The translations under genes were made by a program, and so were the position numbers. A model generated the notes under the pieces. The model worked only from the letters and a program-made list of their open reading frames with translations, searched no databases and was not told the DNA's origin. A stretch of 51,790 bases of DNA from Bacteroidota bacterium. GTDB lineage: Bacteria > Bacteroidota > Bacteroidia > Chitinophagales > Chitinophagaceae. Numbering within the stretch: the first letter of the stretch is position 1; each line of letters opens with the position of its first letter. This document shows, piece by piece, positions 7,796-16,719 of this stretch. The stretch covers positions 1 to 51,790 of the forward strand of contig JAGWVE010000009.1 in NCBI GenBank assembly GCA_018971025.1, read 5' to 3'.

Positions 7796-9514
7796 CTATG
7801 CCAAAGACATGTCTTTAATAATTCGTTGAATTTTATTTTCTAAACTGCTATACGTTGTGTCGAAAGCATCTTTGGATGCAAGTGTGGTATGTACACTAAA
7901 ATAAAATTTAATTTTAGGCTCTGTACCAGAAGGTCTAGCAGAAATTTTACTTCCATCTGCTGTAACAAATTGAAGCACATTGCTTTTAGGTAATTGCAAA
8001 TTCCAAGATTGACCCGTTACTAAATTTTTACCTGTTTGCAATTCGTAGTCTAACAATTCAACCACTTCAGAACCATCAATGGTTGCCGGAGGATTGGTTC
8101 GGTAGCCTTCCATCATGGTAGCTATTTCTTTTTGCCCATTCATGCCTTTTTTGGTGATACTTATAAGCTGCTCATAGTAAAAACCATATTGCATGTATAG
8201 CTCAATCATTTTATCAAACAAGCTCCTTCCTTTTGCTTTTTCATAAGCCGCCATTTCACAAAGTAATGCCACAGCACTAACTGCATCTTTATCTCTAATA
8301 TCATTGCCAATCATAAGGCCAAAGCTTTCTTCACCACCAATGACATAGTTTTCATTGGCTTCTTTTTCTTTGATAAGTTCAGCAATCCATTTAAATCCAG
8401 TAAGTACATTGTAACAGGCTACTCCATTTTGTTTGGCAACCTCATTAATCATAGCGGTTGTAACAATGGTAGAGATAACCATGTCGTTGGGTTTTGCAAT
8501 ACCCTTTGCCTTACGCGCTTCTATGAGGTAGGCAAAGGCCAATACAGCCGTTTGGTTACCATTCATAAGCACCCATTCTCCCTTGTGATTTTTAACACCC
8601 ACGCCTACTCTATCTGCATCAGGATCTGTTCCTAATAAAATATCTGCATTGATGGCTTTAGCTTTGGCTAGCCCGATCGCCATGGTTTCACTTTCTTCGG
8701 GATTGGGATAACCCACCGTAGGAAAATTACCATCCGGTGTAGCTTGTTCCTCTACAATTTGAACATTGGTAAATCCAAAACGGGATAACACTTCAGGCAC
8801 TAAAGTGATACCCGTGCCATGAATGGGTGTATACACAATGGATAAGTCATGCTGCGCTTGGATAATTTCTGGATAAACGCTTAAACCTTTAACCATGTTT
8901 ATATACGCTTCATCCATATCCCTGCCAATCAGTGTTATGTTCGCTTCCCCACCAGTCCAATTCACTTCATCAACACCCTTAATAGCTTCTACTTCTTTGA
9001 TCACATTTTTATCATGAGGAGGCACGAGTTGACCACCATCGTTCCAATAGGCCTTATAGCCATTGTATTCTTTAGGATTGTGAGAAGCCGTACAAACAAC
9101 ACCCGCTTTACAGCCCAAATGCCTAATGGCAAAACTTAATTCGGGCGTAGGTCGTAAAGCTTCAAATAAATATACTTTGATGCCATTGGCAGCAAATACA
9201 CCAGCCGTGGTTTCGGCAAAAAATCTACTGTTGTTTCGGCTATCATGACCTATAACCACCGAAATAGGTTCCGTACCATAAGTTTTTAAAAGGTAATTGG
9301 CAAACCCCTGCGTGGCCATACCTACCGTGTATTTATTCATCCGGTTGGTACCAACCCCCATAATGCCTCGAAGACCACCCGTACCAAATTCAAGATTTCG
9401 GTAAAAAGAATCGGCTAATTCGTCGGGTTGTAAAGCAGCAATTGCATCTTTAGTTGCCTGATCATAATTACCTGAAAGCCATACCGATACTTTGTCTTGT
9501 ATAGATTGATCCAT
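7796..9514 (-). CDS. Phosphoglucomutase/phosphomannomutase family protein
   Basis: 572 residues, an alpha-D-phosphohexomutase interconverting hexose 1- and 6-phosphates. All four family motifs are present: the phosphoserine loop TASHNP (Ser144), the metal loop DPDADR (297-302), the sugar loop GGEESFG (about 393-399) and the phosphate-binding loop RPSGTEPKIKFY near the C-terminus. The length and GTGGLRG motif near residue 45 fit the long bacterial PgcA-like/eukaryotic PGM2-like subgroup. The sugar preference (glucose versus mannose) cannot be read from the sequence. A TATTTTTG -7 element lies at 9539-9546, but no clear -33 box is seen. pcm follows directly. Confidence 0.9.
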   Translation of the reverse strand: MDQSIQDKVSVWLSGNYDQATKDAIAALQPDELADSFYRNLEFGTGGLRGIMGVGTNRMNKYTVGMATQGFANYLLKTYGTEPISVVIGHDSRNNSRFFAETTAGVFAANGIKVYLFEALRPTPELSFAIRHLGCKAGVVCTASHNPKEYNGYKAYWNDGGQLVPPHDKNVIKEVEAIKGVDEVNWTGGEANITLIGRDMDEAYINMVKGLSVYPEIIQAQHDLSIVYTPIHGTGITLVPEVLSRFGFTNVQIVEEQATPDGNFPTVGYPNPEESETMAIGLAKAKAINADILLGTDPDADRVGVGVKNHKGEWVLMNGNQTAVLAFAYLIEARKAKGIAKPNDMVISTIVTTAMINEVAKQNGVACYNVLTGFKWIAELIKEKEANENYVIGGEESFGLMIGNDIRDKDAVSAVALLCEMAAYEKAKGRSLFDKMIELYMQYGFYYEQLISITKKGMNGQKEIATMMEGYRTNPPATIDGSEVVELLDYELQTGKNLVTGQSWNLQLPKSNVLQFVTADGSKISARPSGTEPKIKFYFSVHTTLASKDAFDTTYSSLENKIQRIIKDMSLA

Positions 9515-9553
9515 AAAAAATATTAATTAAATACCTTACAAAAATAATAAAAA

Positions 9554-10069
9554 TTAAGCCAAGCTTTTAACGTAAACACCTTCAATTTCACTACCATTTA
9601 CAACCACTTGAATATGGTCTTGTAAAGATGTTGAAATAGACAAACCAACATAATCTGGTTTAACGGGGAAAAGCCTATACATTCTTTCGACAAGTACCAG
9701 TGTTTGAATACTAACTGGATAAAAATCTAACAATGGTTTTAGGGCATATAAAAGTGTTTTACCACTGTTGGAAACATCGTCTACCAAAACAACATGCGCT
9801 CCCGTAAAATTAACATCAGCGCTATAGGTGATTTCTGAGGGAACATCCTTATCTAGGCTAGCTTCTAAAATAGTAACACTACAAGACACATAATTAGTGA
9901 GCAACCCAGCAATTTTATTGGCAATAACAACACCATTTTTGCGTATGCCAATTAAAATTAAGGCACTGGTAGATGGCGCTATATTTTCAGCTAATTCAAG
10001 CGCCATTCTAGATAATTTTTGATGGGCAGCTTCCGCTGAAAGGATGTAATTAGTAGGTTCCATAGACAT
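9554..10069 (-). CDS. PyrR-like phosphoribosyltransferase
   Basis: A type I phosphoribosyltransferase. The PRPP loop VVLVDDVSNSGKTL and the upstream LILIGIRKNGVVIA segment resemble PyrR/uracil PRTase-like proteins. I place the start at the ATG at 10069 (or Met+2 at 10063) instead of the upstream in-frame codon at 10105, because a TAnnTTTG element (TACATTTG, 10082-10089) falls inside that extension; the protein is then 171 residues. It could be a pyrimidine-operon regulator or a salvage enzyme. No pyrimidine genes are in the window, and no PyrR-binding anti-antiterminator was recognised. It is divergent from the Fe-S cluster. Confidence 0.78.
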   Translation of the reverse strand: MSMEPTNYILSAEAAHQKLSRMALELAENIAPSTSALILIGIRKNGVVIANKIAGLLTNYVSCSVTILEASLDKDVPSEITYSADVNFTGAHVVLVDDVSNSGKTLLYALKPLLDFYPVSIQTLVLVERMYRLFPVKPDYVGLSISTSLQDHIQVVVNGSEIEGVYVKSLA

Positions 10070-10164
10070 AGGATTGTCATTCAAATGTAACAAGAATATG
10101 TACACATTAGTTACTGAATGACAACTAAATAAAACGACTTATCTTAGCACCACAATTGCGAACC

Positions 10165-11475
10165 ATGGAAATGTTAGCCCAACTTAGTTTTTTAGGCCTT
10201 TTAGTAGTAGCTGGCTTTCTTTTTTACAAAAGAGCAAACCTCATTAAACGCACTATTTTTTTAGGGAAACCTGGGGGTGTTTATGATCAAAAGGCAGAAA
10301 GGTGGAAACGGGTTTTACTACTTGCTTTTGGACAAAAAAAAATGTTCAAAAATCCACTGGTGGCATTTTTGCATTTCATTATTTATGCTGGCTTTATTAT
10401 TATCAATTTGGAGGTTTTAGAAATTGTCATTGATGGCATTAGTGGACAGCACAGAATATTTGCTCCTTTTTTGGGCAATTACTACCGTTACTTTATCAAC
10501 GGATTTGAAATACTAGCTTTTGGCGTAACCCTTGTTTGTATTATCTTTTTAATACGCCGAAACATCCTTTACATTAAAAGGCTAAGAAGTAATGATTTAG
10601 CCGGATGGCCTAAAACAGATGCGAATATTATTTTGATTGCAGAAATCGTTTTAATGACTTTGTTTTTTTTAATGAATGGCGCTGATCAGGCATTACAAAC
10701 ATTGCAACATCCTCATTACGTTCAAACGGGCTCCTTTATTATTTCGGGAAGTTTATCGGGCTTGCTAAGTCATTTTTCTGTTGCCAACTTATTGGTATTA
10801 GAGAGAACATGTTGGTGGCTACATATTATTGGTATTTTGGCCTTTTTAAATTACCTGCCCTATTCTAAACACTTACATATTATTCTTGCCTTTCCGAGTG
10901 CTTATTATAGCTCATTAGAGCCTGCAGGTAAACTTACAAATATGCCTTCGGTTCAAAATGAAGTGTTGTATGCCATGGATCCAAGCAAAGCGCCATCGGA
11001 TGCTGCACCACCTACTACATTTGGTGCCAAAGACGTATTTGACTTAAGTTGGAAAAATCTTATGGAGGCATATAGTTGCACCGAGTGTGGCAGATGTTCT
11101 ACCGCATGTCCCGCAACAAGCACTGGCAAATTATTAAGCCCACGTAAAATTATGATGGCCACCAGAGATAGGCTTGAAGAAGTAGGTAAAAATATTTCAA
11201 TCAATAGCAGTTTTGTTGATGATCAAAAAACATTACTACACAACTATATTAGTGTGGAAGAATTAAGAGCGTGTACTACTTGCAATGCATGTGTAGAAGC
11301 CTGCCCAGTAAGCCTATCGCCACTTAATATTATTATGGAACTTAGAAGATCGCTGATTATGGAAGAAAGTAATGCACCTAGCGAATGGAACAATACTTTT
11401 TCAAATATTGAAAATAATTTTGCACCTTGGAAATTTTCGCCAGAAGACCGCGAAAATTGGGTAAAAGAAAATTAA
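10165..11475 (+). CDS. Membrane-anchored 2x[4Fe-4S] oxidoreductase (HdrC/NarI-like fusion)
   Basis: 436 residues. The N-terminal half has about five membrane helices (near residues 3-20, 67-95, 105-128, 147-170 and 205-225) with His residues that could bind haem. The C-terminal half has two CxxCxxCxxxCP [4Fe-4S] ferredoxin motifs, starting at Cys305 and Cys370. This resembles heterodisulfide-reductase-C/FadF-type electron-transfer proteins. An upstream in-frame TTG at 10156 exists, but the ATG at 10165 is the natural start. The next gene, 10 bases downstream, encodes a CCG-domain partner, so the two probably form one complex passing electrons between a soluble donor and the quinone pool; the donor is not shown by the sequence. 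Confidence 0.85.
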   Translation: MEMLAQLSFLGLLVVAGFLFYKRANLIKRTIFLGKPGGVYDQKAERWKRVLLLAFGQKKMFKNPLVAFLHFIIYAGFIIINLEVLEIVIDGISGQHRIFAPFLGNYYRYFINGFEILAFGVTLVCIIFLIRRNILYIKRLRSNDLAGWPKTDANIILIAEIVLMTLFFLMNGADQALQTLQHPHYVQTGSFIISGSLSGLLSHFSVANLLVLERTCWWLHIIGILAFLNYLPYSKHLHIILAFPSAYYSSLEPAGKLTNMPSVQNEVLYAMDPSKAPSDAAPPTTFGAKDVFDLSWKNLMEAYSCTECGRCSTACPATSTGKLLSPRKIMMATRDRLEEVGKNISINSSFVDDQKTLLHNYISVEELRACTTCNACVEACPVSLSPLNIIMELRRSLIMEESNAPSEWNNTFSNIENNFAPWKFSPEDRENWVKEN

Positions 11476-11485
11476 CCGTATAGCT

Positions 11486-12265
11486 ATGAAAGTAAATACA
11501 ATGGCTCAAATGATGGCAGAAGGCACTACACCAGAATATTTGTTTTGGGTTGGATGTGCAGGCAGTTTTGACCAACGAGCACAAAAAATAACTAGGGCAT
11601 TTTCGCTAATATTAGATAAAGTAGGGATTAGCTATGCTATTTTGGGTAAAGAAGAAACTTGTACAGGCGACCCTGCAAGAAGAGCAGGTAATGAATTTTT
11701 ATTTCAGATGATGGCCTATCAAAACATTCAGGTACTCAATGGATATGGTGTAAAAAAAATTATTACCACATGTCCGCACTGCTTTAATACCTTAAAAAAT
11801 GAATACCCGGAGCTAGGCGGAAATTATGAAGTGATTCATCATACTACCCTATTGCAATCATTAATCAATGAAGGAAAAATTGTATTAAAAGAAGGGGGCA
11901 CATTTAAAGGTAAAAAAATATCCTATCACGATAGCTGTTATTTAGGCCGTGCCAATAATATTTATGAGGCCCCGCGTAAGGTGTTGGAAATCTTTGACGC
12001 CGAACTCATAGAAATGAAAAGATGCAGGTCTAACGGACTTTGCTGTGGCGCTGGTGGTGCACAAATGTTTAAAGAAGAAGAAAAAGGTACCACTAGAATC
12101 AACTTAGAAAGAGCAGAAGAAGCAGTTGCAACAGGCGCACAAATTATTGCAGCAGCTTGTCCATTTTGCAATACTATGATGACAGACGGTATCAAAAACA
12201 AAGAAAAAGAAAATGAAATGGCCGTATTAGACATCGCAGAGCTTATTGCAGAAAGTATGGCATAA
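11486..12265 (+). CDS. CCG-domain (HdrB-like) Fe-S oxidoreductase subunit
   Basis: 259 residues with two cysteine-rich CCG repeats. The first has GCAGSFDQR and CPHCFNTLKNEYP; the second has SCYLGR, CCGAGGAQMF and CPFCNTMMTDG. Such repeats bind non-cubane or [4Fe-4S] clusters at the disulfide-reducing or electron-accepting site of HdrB, GlpC, LutA and relatives. It lacks membrane segments and is predicted cytoplasmic, docked on the preceding membrane subunit. Translation starts 10 bases after the upstream stop. The pair is widespread in Bacteroidota, but the physiological substrate has not, to my knowledge, been settled. Confidence 0.87.
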   Translation: MKVNTMAQMMAEGTTPEYLFWVGCAGSFDQRAQKITRAFSLILDKVGISYAILGKEETCTGDPARRAGNEFLFQMMAYQNIQVLNGYGVKKIITTCPHCFNTLKNEYPELGGNYEVIHHTTLLQSLINEGKIVLKEGGTFKGKKISYHDSCYLGRANNIYEAPRKVLEIFDAELIEMKRCRSNGLCCGAGGAQMFKEEEKGTTRINLERAEEAVATGAQIIAAACPFCNTMMTDGIKNKEKENEMAVLDIAELIAESMA

Positions 12266-12275
12266 ACAAATACCT

Positions 12276-12782
12276 ATGAATTTTTCAATTACAGAACATA
12301 TCCCTCAAGATTTTAATGACCATGCGCGCGTATGGATTTTCCAAAGCAGCAGACTTTTTTCAATGCAAGAAGCTTTTGAAATAGACACTATTTTAAAAGA
12401 TTTATGCGCCAATTGGAAAAGTCATGGGCAGTCTGTGAAGGGCTATGCCAATTTATTTTTTGGTCAATTCATTGTAGTGATGGCCGACGAAACAGAAGCA
12501 ACCGTTGGCGGGTGCAGCACAGATAGCCTTTTTAGAATAATCAAACAAATTGAAGCACTATGCAAAGTCAATTTATTTGACAGACAAATGCTTGCATTTT
12601 TAGTAAAAGATAAAGTTCAATTGCTACCATTGGCGCAATTTGGCTATGCCATAACCAACAATCATATAGATACATCAACTTTGTATTTTAACAATACTGT
12701 AGGAACAAAAAAAGAATTACTTCACAACTGGTTAATACCTGTTAACGAGAGTTGGCTTTCGGCGCGCTTTTCACAGGCTTAG
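12276..12782 (+). CDS. Conserved Bacteroidota protein of unknown function (often mislabelled ABC ATPase)
   Basis: 168 residues from the ATG at 12276, which lies 10 bases after the CCG gene stop; the longer frame from 12246 would overlap that gene. Recognisable conserved blocks are ARVWIFQSSR, LKDLCANWKSHG, GQFIVVMAD, GCSTDS and TLYFNN. Homologous proteins in the phylum are sometimes annotated as an ABC transporter ATPase, but there is no Walker A, Walker B or signature motif here. It has no signal peptide or membrane helix. Its position as third gene of the Fe-S cassette suggests a linked but unknown role. Its last 41 bases overlap the end of the convergent barrel gene. Confidence 0.7.
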   Translation: MNFSITEHIPQDFNDHARVWIFQSSRLFSMQEAFEIDTILKDLCANWKSHGQSVKGYANLFFGQFIVVMADETEATVGGCSTDSLFRIIKQIEALCKVNLFDRQMLAFLVKDKVQLLPLAQFGYAITNNHIDTSTLYFNNTVGTKKELLHNWLIPVNESWLSARFSQA

Positions 12783-15177
12783 TAACAACTTTATTTAATT
12801 GATAACTTACGGCAATTCGGTAATTTCTTGTATTACTTGAACTAAAAGATTCCAAATTAAAATTGGCGCCATATGCAAACGTATGGTATTGTTGTTGGGC
12901 AACTGGATCAATAACATTGATTGAAACAATCAATCGTCGATCCAAAAATTTACGTTGAACCCCTAAATTTAAAGTAAGATTGCTCCTACTTCTTCCTTGC
13001 GGATCTGCAAAATTATTATACCTAGCTGTTCCATCTAGTGTAAGCAGGTTACTTGGCGTTACATTATAATTAACACTCGTATAAAATGTTGCTCCGTCTC
13101 TGTATTTATATAAAAGTTTTTCGGCAGCTCCATACTGATTATAAGTATACCCTACACTCCCATTCATTCTAAACTTTTTGGTAAAGGTATAACCACCCCA
13201 TGCGCTCGCTTCATATTCTGATCGATCTGCAATATTTTTCCAGGTAACTTCCGTTTTACCGCCAGGCAGTAAGGTTCGAATCGTATTAAATACTTGCTTT
13301 AATTTATTGTAACCTAGTGAAGTATTGAAGTAGTATTTACCTTTTACATAACTCAGATTCCAATCATAGTTATGTGATAATGTAGGTTCAAGATAAGGGT
13401 TACCATACCTGATATTATACGGATCACCATACTCAATATTTGGGTTCAACTCCCCAATCCCAGGTCTTTTAATGGTGGCACGGTATACAAAAGTGGTATT
13501 GAATTCTTTGTTGAAATCTTTTCGGAAAGTAAAATTGGGAAGTATGTTCCAATAGCCATTATCAACATTCGCTGCATTGCCCTTTAAAAAAATAAACTGT
13601 AGTTGCGTATATTCGGCTTGAACACCAAAACTGAGCCTGTATTTATTTTTAAAGAAAAAAGAAAAACCAATTCTTGCGGTAGCTAAAGACTGCCTATTTG
13701 TAAAATCATTACTTAGAACATCGTTGGTAGTAAAACTTTGATCCACTTTTCTATAAAACTGCGTATTAACGCGTCCATGATACCAGCTGTTCAAATAGGA
13801 AACGCCGCCATTGAAATTGTTTTGCTTCTTTTTAAATGGCGTTAAAAAATCAACCCGTATTGATGCCGAATTGTTGTCTGTTTCAAAAAATTGACGCTGT
13901 GTAGAGTCAACCCCTGTAGGCGTTTTATCTGCATATAAAAACTGTTGAAAAAATAATTTATCCGTTTGCGCATGTGTTAAATTGGCATTACCGATAAATC
14001 TCAAATAACCAGGTCCGGTTTTTTGCTTTATATTATAGCTTCCCGAAACTGCATGATTTTGCCCATCCCCCATACTATGGTTATTCCGATCACTCAATCG
14101 GTAAATTTGCTGGTTACGGTTGATATTGGTATAAGTGGTTGTTGAATTATTATCAAAACTATTTGGATTTTGCTGATAGGTAAATGAAAGTAGGTGTTGC
14201 TTGTCTAATTCATAATCGGCTTGAGCTCTAAAATTAGGCCTGGAGGAATAATTCGTGTACCTACTTTGGGTGTTAAAATAATTGGTTGAATCTGTATAAA
14301 TATTTTCTCTTTTTGAATAACTATTACCAGTAATACTACTTACACCAACACCTCCATTAATGTTTAATACAAGCTTTTGATTCCGGTAACTACCATTCGC
14401 AGAAAGCGCCGATTCTCCCCTAGAACCCGCACTGGCACTCACTCTTCCCACCCATCCAATTTTTCCTTTTTTGGTTACAATATTAATAACACCTCCCGAT
14501 TCTGTTGCATATTGTGGAGGAGGGGTACTCATAATTTCTATTTTATCAATACTATGGCCCGGCAAACTTTCTAATAAATCTTGTAACTGCTGTGCATTTA
14601 AATCGGTGGGCTTATCGTCAATTAAAATTTTAGGTTCTTTGCCTTTTAACAAAATTTTCCCTGTAGGATCATTGTTAATGAGCGGCATGTTTTTTAAGAG
14701 CTCGGCTGTAGTTGCGCCTCCACTCAATGCACTTTCACCCACATTAAATATAATTTTATCGTCTTTGTTTTCGATAAGTGGCTTCTCGGCGTAAACGATA
14801 ATTTCAGAACTGGCAGCACCTGACATAGATAATTTAAGGTCTCCTAAATTAAAATCATAACGCTCTTCTCGTAGGTAAATACTATCCATTTGAAGGGTTG
14901 TATAGCCAACCATGGATATTTTTAAGCTATAATATGCAAATGGCAAATTAAGGCATTCAAATGCCCCATTTTTATCTGAAACTACCTGCGTTTTAGGAAT
15001 ACTATCTAAACTTTTTTTTAATTGTATAGTAGCAAAGGAAAGTGGCTTGCCTGTTTGTGCATCTAATACATTGCCAATAATGAGCCCCTGAAAACGTTTG
15101 TTTTCTGGAACCGGCTTTTGACAAAATCCTTGTATAAAAAATAACAAGGCCCCAACAATGCATAAAAATGACTTCAT
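12742..15177 (-). CDS. TonB-dependent receptor-like outer membrane beta-barrel protein
   Basis: 811 residues: signal peptide (about 1-19), carboxypeptidase-regulatory-like domain (about 32-118, GNVLDAQTGKPLSFATIQL), plug-like domain (about 130-240, with LIDDKPTDLNAQQL and ESGGVINIVTKKGK), then a long aromatic-rich barrel. It has the same architecture as the protein at 4424-7102 but lacks its Gly/Met-rich insertions, and the two differ enough to be old paralogues. No SusD, TonB or transporter gene is adjacent; the substrate is unknown. The 3' end overlaps the convergent unknown gene by 41 bases. Confidence 0.85.
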   Translation of the reverse strand: MKSFLCIVGALLFFIQGFCQKPVPENKRFQGLIIGNVLDAQTGKPLSFATIQLKKSLDSIPKTQVVSDKNGAFECLNLPFAYYSLKISMVGYTTLQMDSIYLREERYDFNLGDLKLSMSGAASSEIIVYAEKPLIENKDDKIIFNVGESALSGGATTAELLKNMPLINNDPTGKILLKGKEPKILIDDKPTDLNAQQLQDLLESLPGHSIDKIEIMSTPPPQYATESGGVINIVTKKGKIGWVGRVSASAGSRGESALSANGSYRNQKLVLNINGGVGVSSITGNSYSKRENIYTDSTNYFNTQSRYTNYSSRPNFRAQADYELDKQHLLSFTYQQNPNSFDNNSTTTYTNINRNQQIYRLSDRNNHSMGDGQNHAVSGSYNIKQKTGPGYLRFIGNANLTHAQTDKLFFQQFLYADKTPTGVDSTQRQFFETDNNSASIRVDFLTPFKKKQNNFNGGVSYLNSWYHGRVNTQFYRKVDQSFTTNDVLSNDFTNRQSLATARIGFSFFFKNKYRLSFGVQAEYTQLQFIFLKGNAANVDNGYWNILPNFTFRKDFNKEFNTTFVYRATIKRPGIGELNPNIEYGDPYNIRYGNPYLEPTLSHNYDWNLSYVKGKYYFNTSLGYNKLKQVFNTIRTLLPGGKTEVTWKNIADRSEYEASAWGGYTFTKKFRMNGSVGYTYNQYGAAEKLLYKYRDGATFYTSVNYNVTPSNLLTLDGTARYNNFADPQGRSRSNLTLNLGVQRKFLDRRLIVSINVIDPVAQQQYHTFAYGANFNLESFSSSNTRNYRIAVSYQLNKVVTKPVKSAPKANSR

Positions 15178-15263
15178 ATACTAGGTTACAAAATAATTCT
15201 TTCCATGGAAGATGAGAAATAATAAGTGGTAATTGGCTAATTTTGAACTAAAAATCGGCCACC

Positions 15264-15611
15264 ATGTTAACCATCTACGGAATACCCAATTGCGATACCG
15301 TCAAAAAGAGTTTAGACTGGTTCACAAAACACAAAATTGACTTTGTGTTTCATAATTACAAAAAAGAAGGCATAACGGCTGCCATGCTTAAAGATTGGAT
15401 GAAGCAACAAGATTTTACCCTTATTGTAAATACAAAATCTGCAACCTATAAAAAGTTAAGCACTGCAGATCAAGAAAAATGCACTAAAGCCAATACCTCA
15501 GTGGAAGTATTACAGGAAAATACAAGCCTCATCAAAAGGCCCATTGTTACAAAGAATGGTAAAATAATAGCCATCGGTTTTGATCCAGCTACCTATGAAA
15601 AACTATTTTAA
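15264..15611 (+). CDS. ArsC/Spx/YffB family thioredoxin-fold protein
   Basis: 115 residues with the ArsC-family start MLTIYGIPNCDTVKK; Cys10 is the single N-terminal cysteine. RPIVTKNGK matches the conserved RP motif of the family. It lacks the extra cysteines expected for a thioredoxin-coupled ArsC, and the CDT motif with a following Lys resembles E. coli YffB, so an arsenate reductase activity is not demonstrated. A TAATTTTG -7 element lies at 15238-15245, 18 bases before the ATG. It stands alone and its last 9 bases overlap the convergent TlpA-like gene. No arsenic resistance genes are nearby. Confidence 0.83.
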   Translation: MLTIYGIPNCDTVKKSLDWFTKHKIDFVFHNYKKEGITAAMLKDWMKQQDFTLIVNTKSATYKKLSTADQEKCTKANTSVEVLQENTSLIKRPIVTKNGKIIAIGFDPATYEKLF

Positions 15612-16691
15612 AATCGTAGCTAATTTTTGTAAAAGTTCTTCCCCCCTTAAATCTTTCCCAATAATTTTACCAGTAGGATCAATTAACATGTTAGCGGGTA
15701 TACTTTGGATATGATATAATTGAGCCACTTCGTTACTCCAATATTTTAAATCACTTACATGCGTCCACGTAAGTTTATCTGCAGTAATGGCCTGAATCCA
15801 ACTTGCTTTATCTTGATCTAAAGACACACCAAGTACAGTAAAGTTTTTTGCTTTATACGTATTGTATGCTTTAACTACATTTGGATTTTCTTGTCTACAA
15901 GGTCTACACCAGCTAGCCCAAAAATCTATAAGAACATATTTACCTCTAAATGATGATAACTTAATGGGTTTACCGTTTTGGTCATTTTGGGTAAACTCTG
16001 TCGCCATAGAACCAATCTGTCCAACTTTAGCGTCATTTAATGACTTTACAATAAGTTCAGAAAAATATCCTTTTTGAGCAGCGGGCTGTAATGCATTAAA
16101 TTTACTCTCCAATTCTTGAGGGCTTGAAAATAACGGCCCAACAGCATATAACGCAAATGAACTTACGACAGATGTTGGATTGGCATTCATAAAACCAACA
16201 GTCTCATTTAATAATACTTGCTTATAGCTATTAAATAAATTAATCAATGAATCACGCTTCGGTGTTTGTGCGGTTTCCGCTTGAATAAGCGGCACAATAG
16301 CGTTTAACTTATCTTTCATTGGCACAAACTGTTGCCTGAATTTTTCGTAGGTCTGATGTACAACAGACCCCGTTAGTTTAATTTGATCTGGAGCAGCTAA
16401 ATCACCATCAATTACAACAGTTTCGTTACCAATAAATAATTCAATGTTTAATTGAGGCGCAGCAGAAAATGATAGTTGCATGAGCAAGCCTTCATTTACA
16501 TTTCCTTTTAATACAAAGGCCCCATCTGCAATCGTTGCAGTTGCTAATGATTGTCCGTTAAATACGTTTTTTAAAGTGGCGGTGCTGCCATTTGTCAGTC
16601 CTTTCATTTTTCCAGTAACAGTAAAATCGGCAGCTATTGCAGATTGAAAAGAAATCAAAAGTAAAAGGGTATATACAATTAGTTTACGCAT
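15603..16691 (-). CDS. TlpA-like thioredoxin with N-terminal DUF4369 domain
   Basis: 362 residues. A signal peptide covers about residues 1-20, followed by a DUF4369-like beta domain (about 22-115, FTVTGKMKGLTNGSTATL), a helical linker and a C-terminal redoxin domain with WASWCRPC (Cys262, Cys265). Such periplasmic or membrane-linked thiol-disulfide oxidoreductases are abundant in Bacteroidota. Tyr/Trp context and the GKYVLIDFWASWC block are canonical for the TlpA/ResA group. It lies 28 bases downstream of hisIE on the same strand without a visible terminator between, so it may be the last gene of the trp-his transcript; a functional link to amino acid synthesis is not evident. Confidence 0.88.
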   Translation of the reverse strand: MRKLIVYTLLLLISFQSAIAADFTVTGKMKGLTNGSTATLKNVFNGQSLATATIADGAFVLKGNVNEGLLMQLSFSAAPQLNIELFIGNETVVIDGDLAAPDQIKLTGSVVHQTYEKFRQQFVPMKDKLNAIVPLIQAETAQTPKRDSLINLFNSYKQVLLNETVGFMNANPTSVVSSFALYAVGPLFSSPQELESKFNALQPAAQKGYFSELIVKSLNDAKVGQIGSMATEFTQNDQNGKPIKLSSFRGKYVLIDFWASWCRPCRQENPNVVKAYNTYKAKNFTVLGVSLDQDKASWIQAITADKLTWTHVSDLKYWSNEVAQLYHIQSIPANMLIDPTGKIIGKDLRGEELLQKLATILK

Positions 16692-16719
16692 AATTAGTAT
16701 GTATGTCTATTGGTAAATT

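Noticed and set aside
12276-12782. ABC transporter ATPase
   Set aside because: No Walker A, Walker B or LSGGQ-like motif in 168 residues, although relatives are sometimes given that name.
15264-15611. Arsenate reductase of a resistance operon
   Set aside because: Only one N-terminal cysteine motif of the Spx/YffB kind and no ars neighbours; a generic family name is safer.
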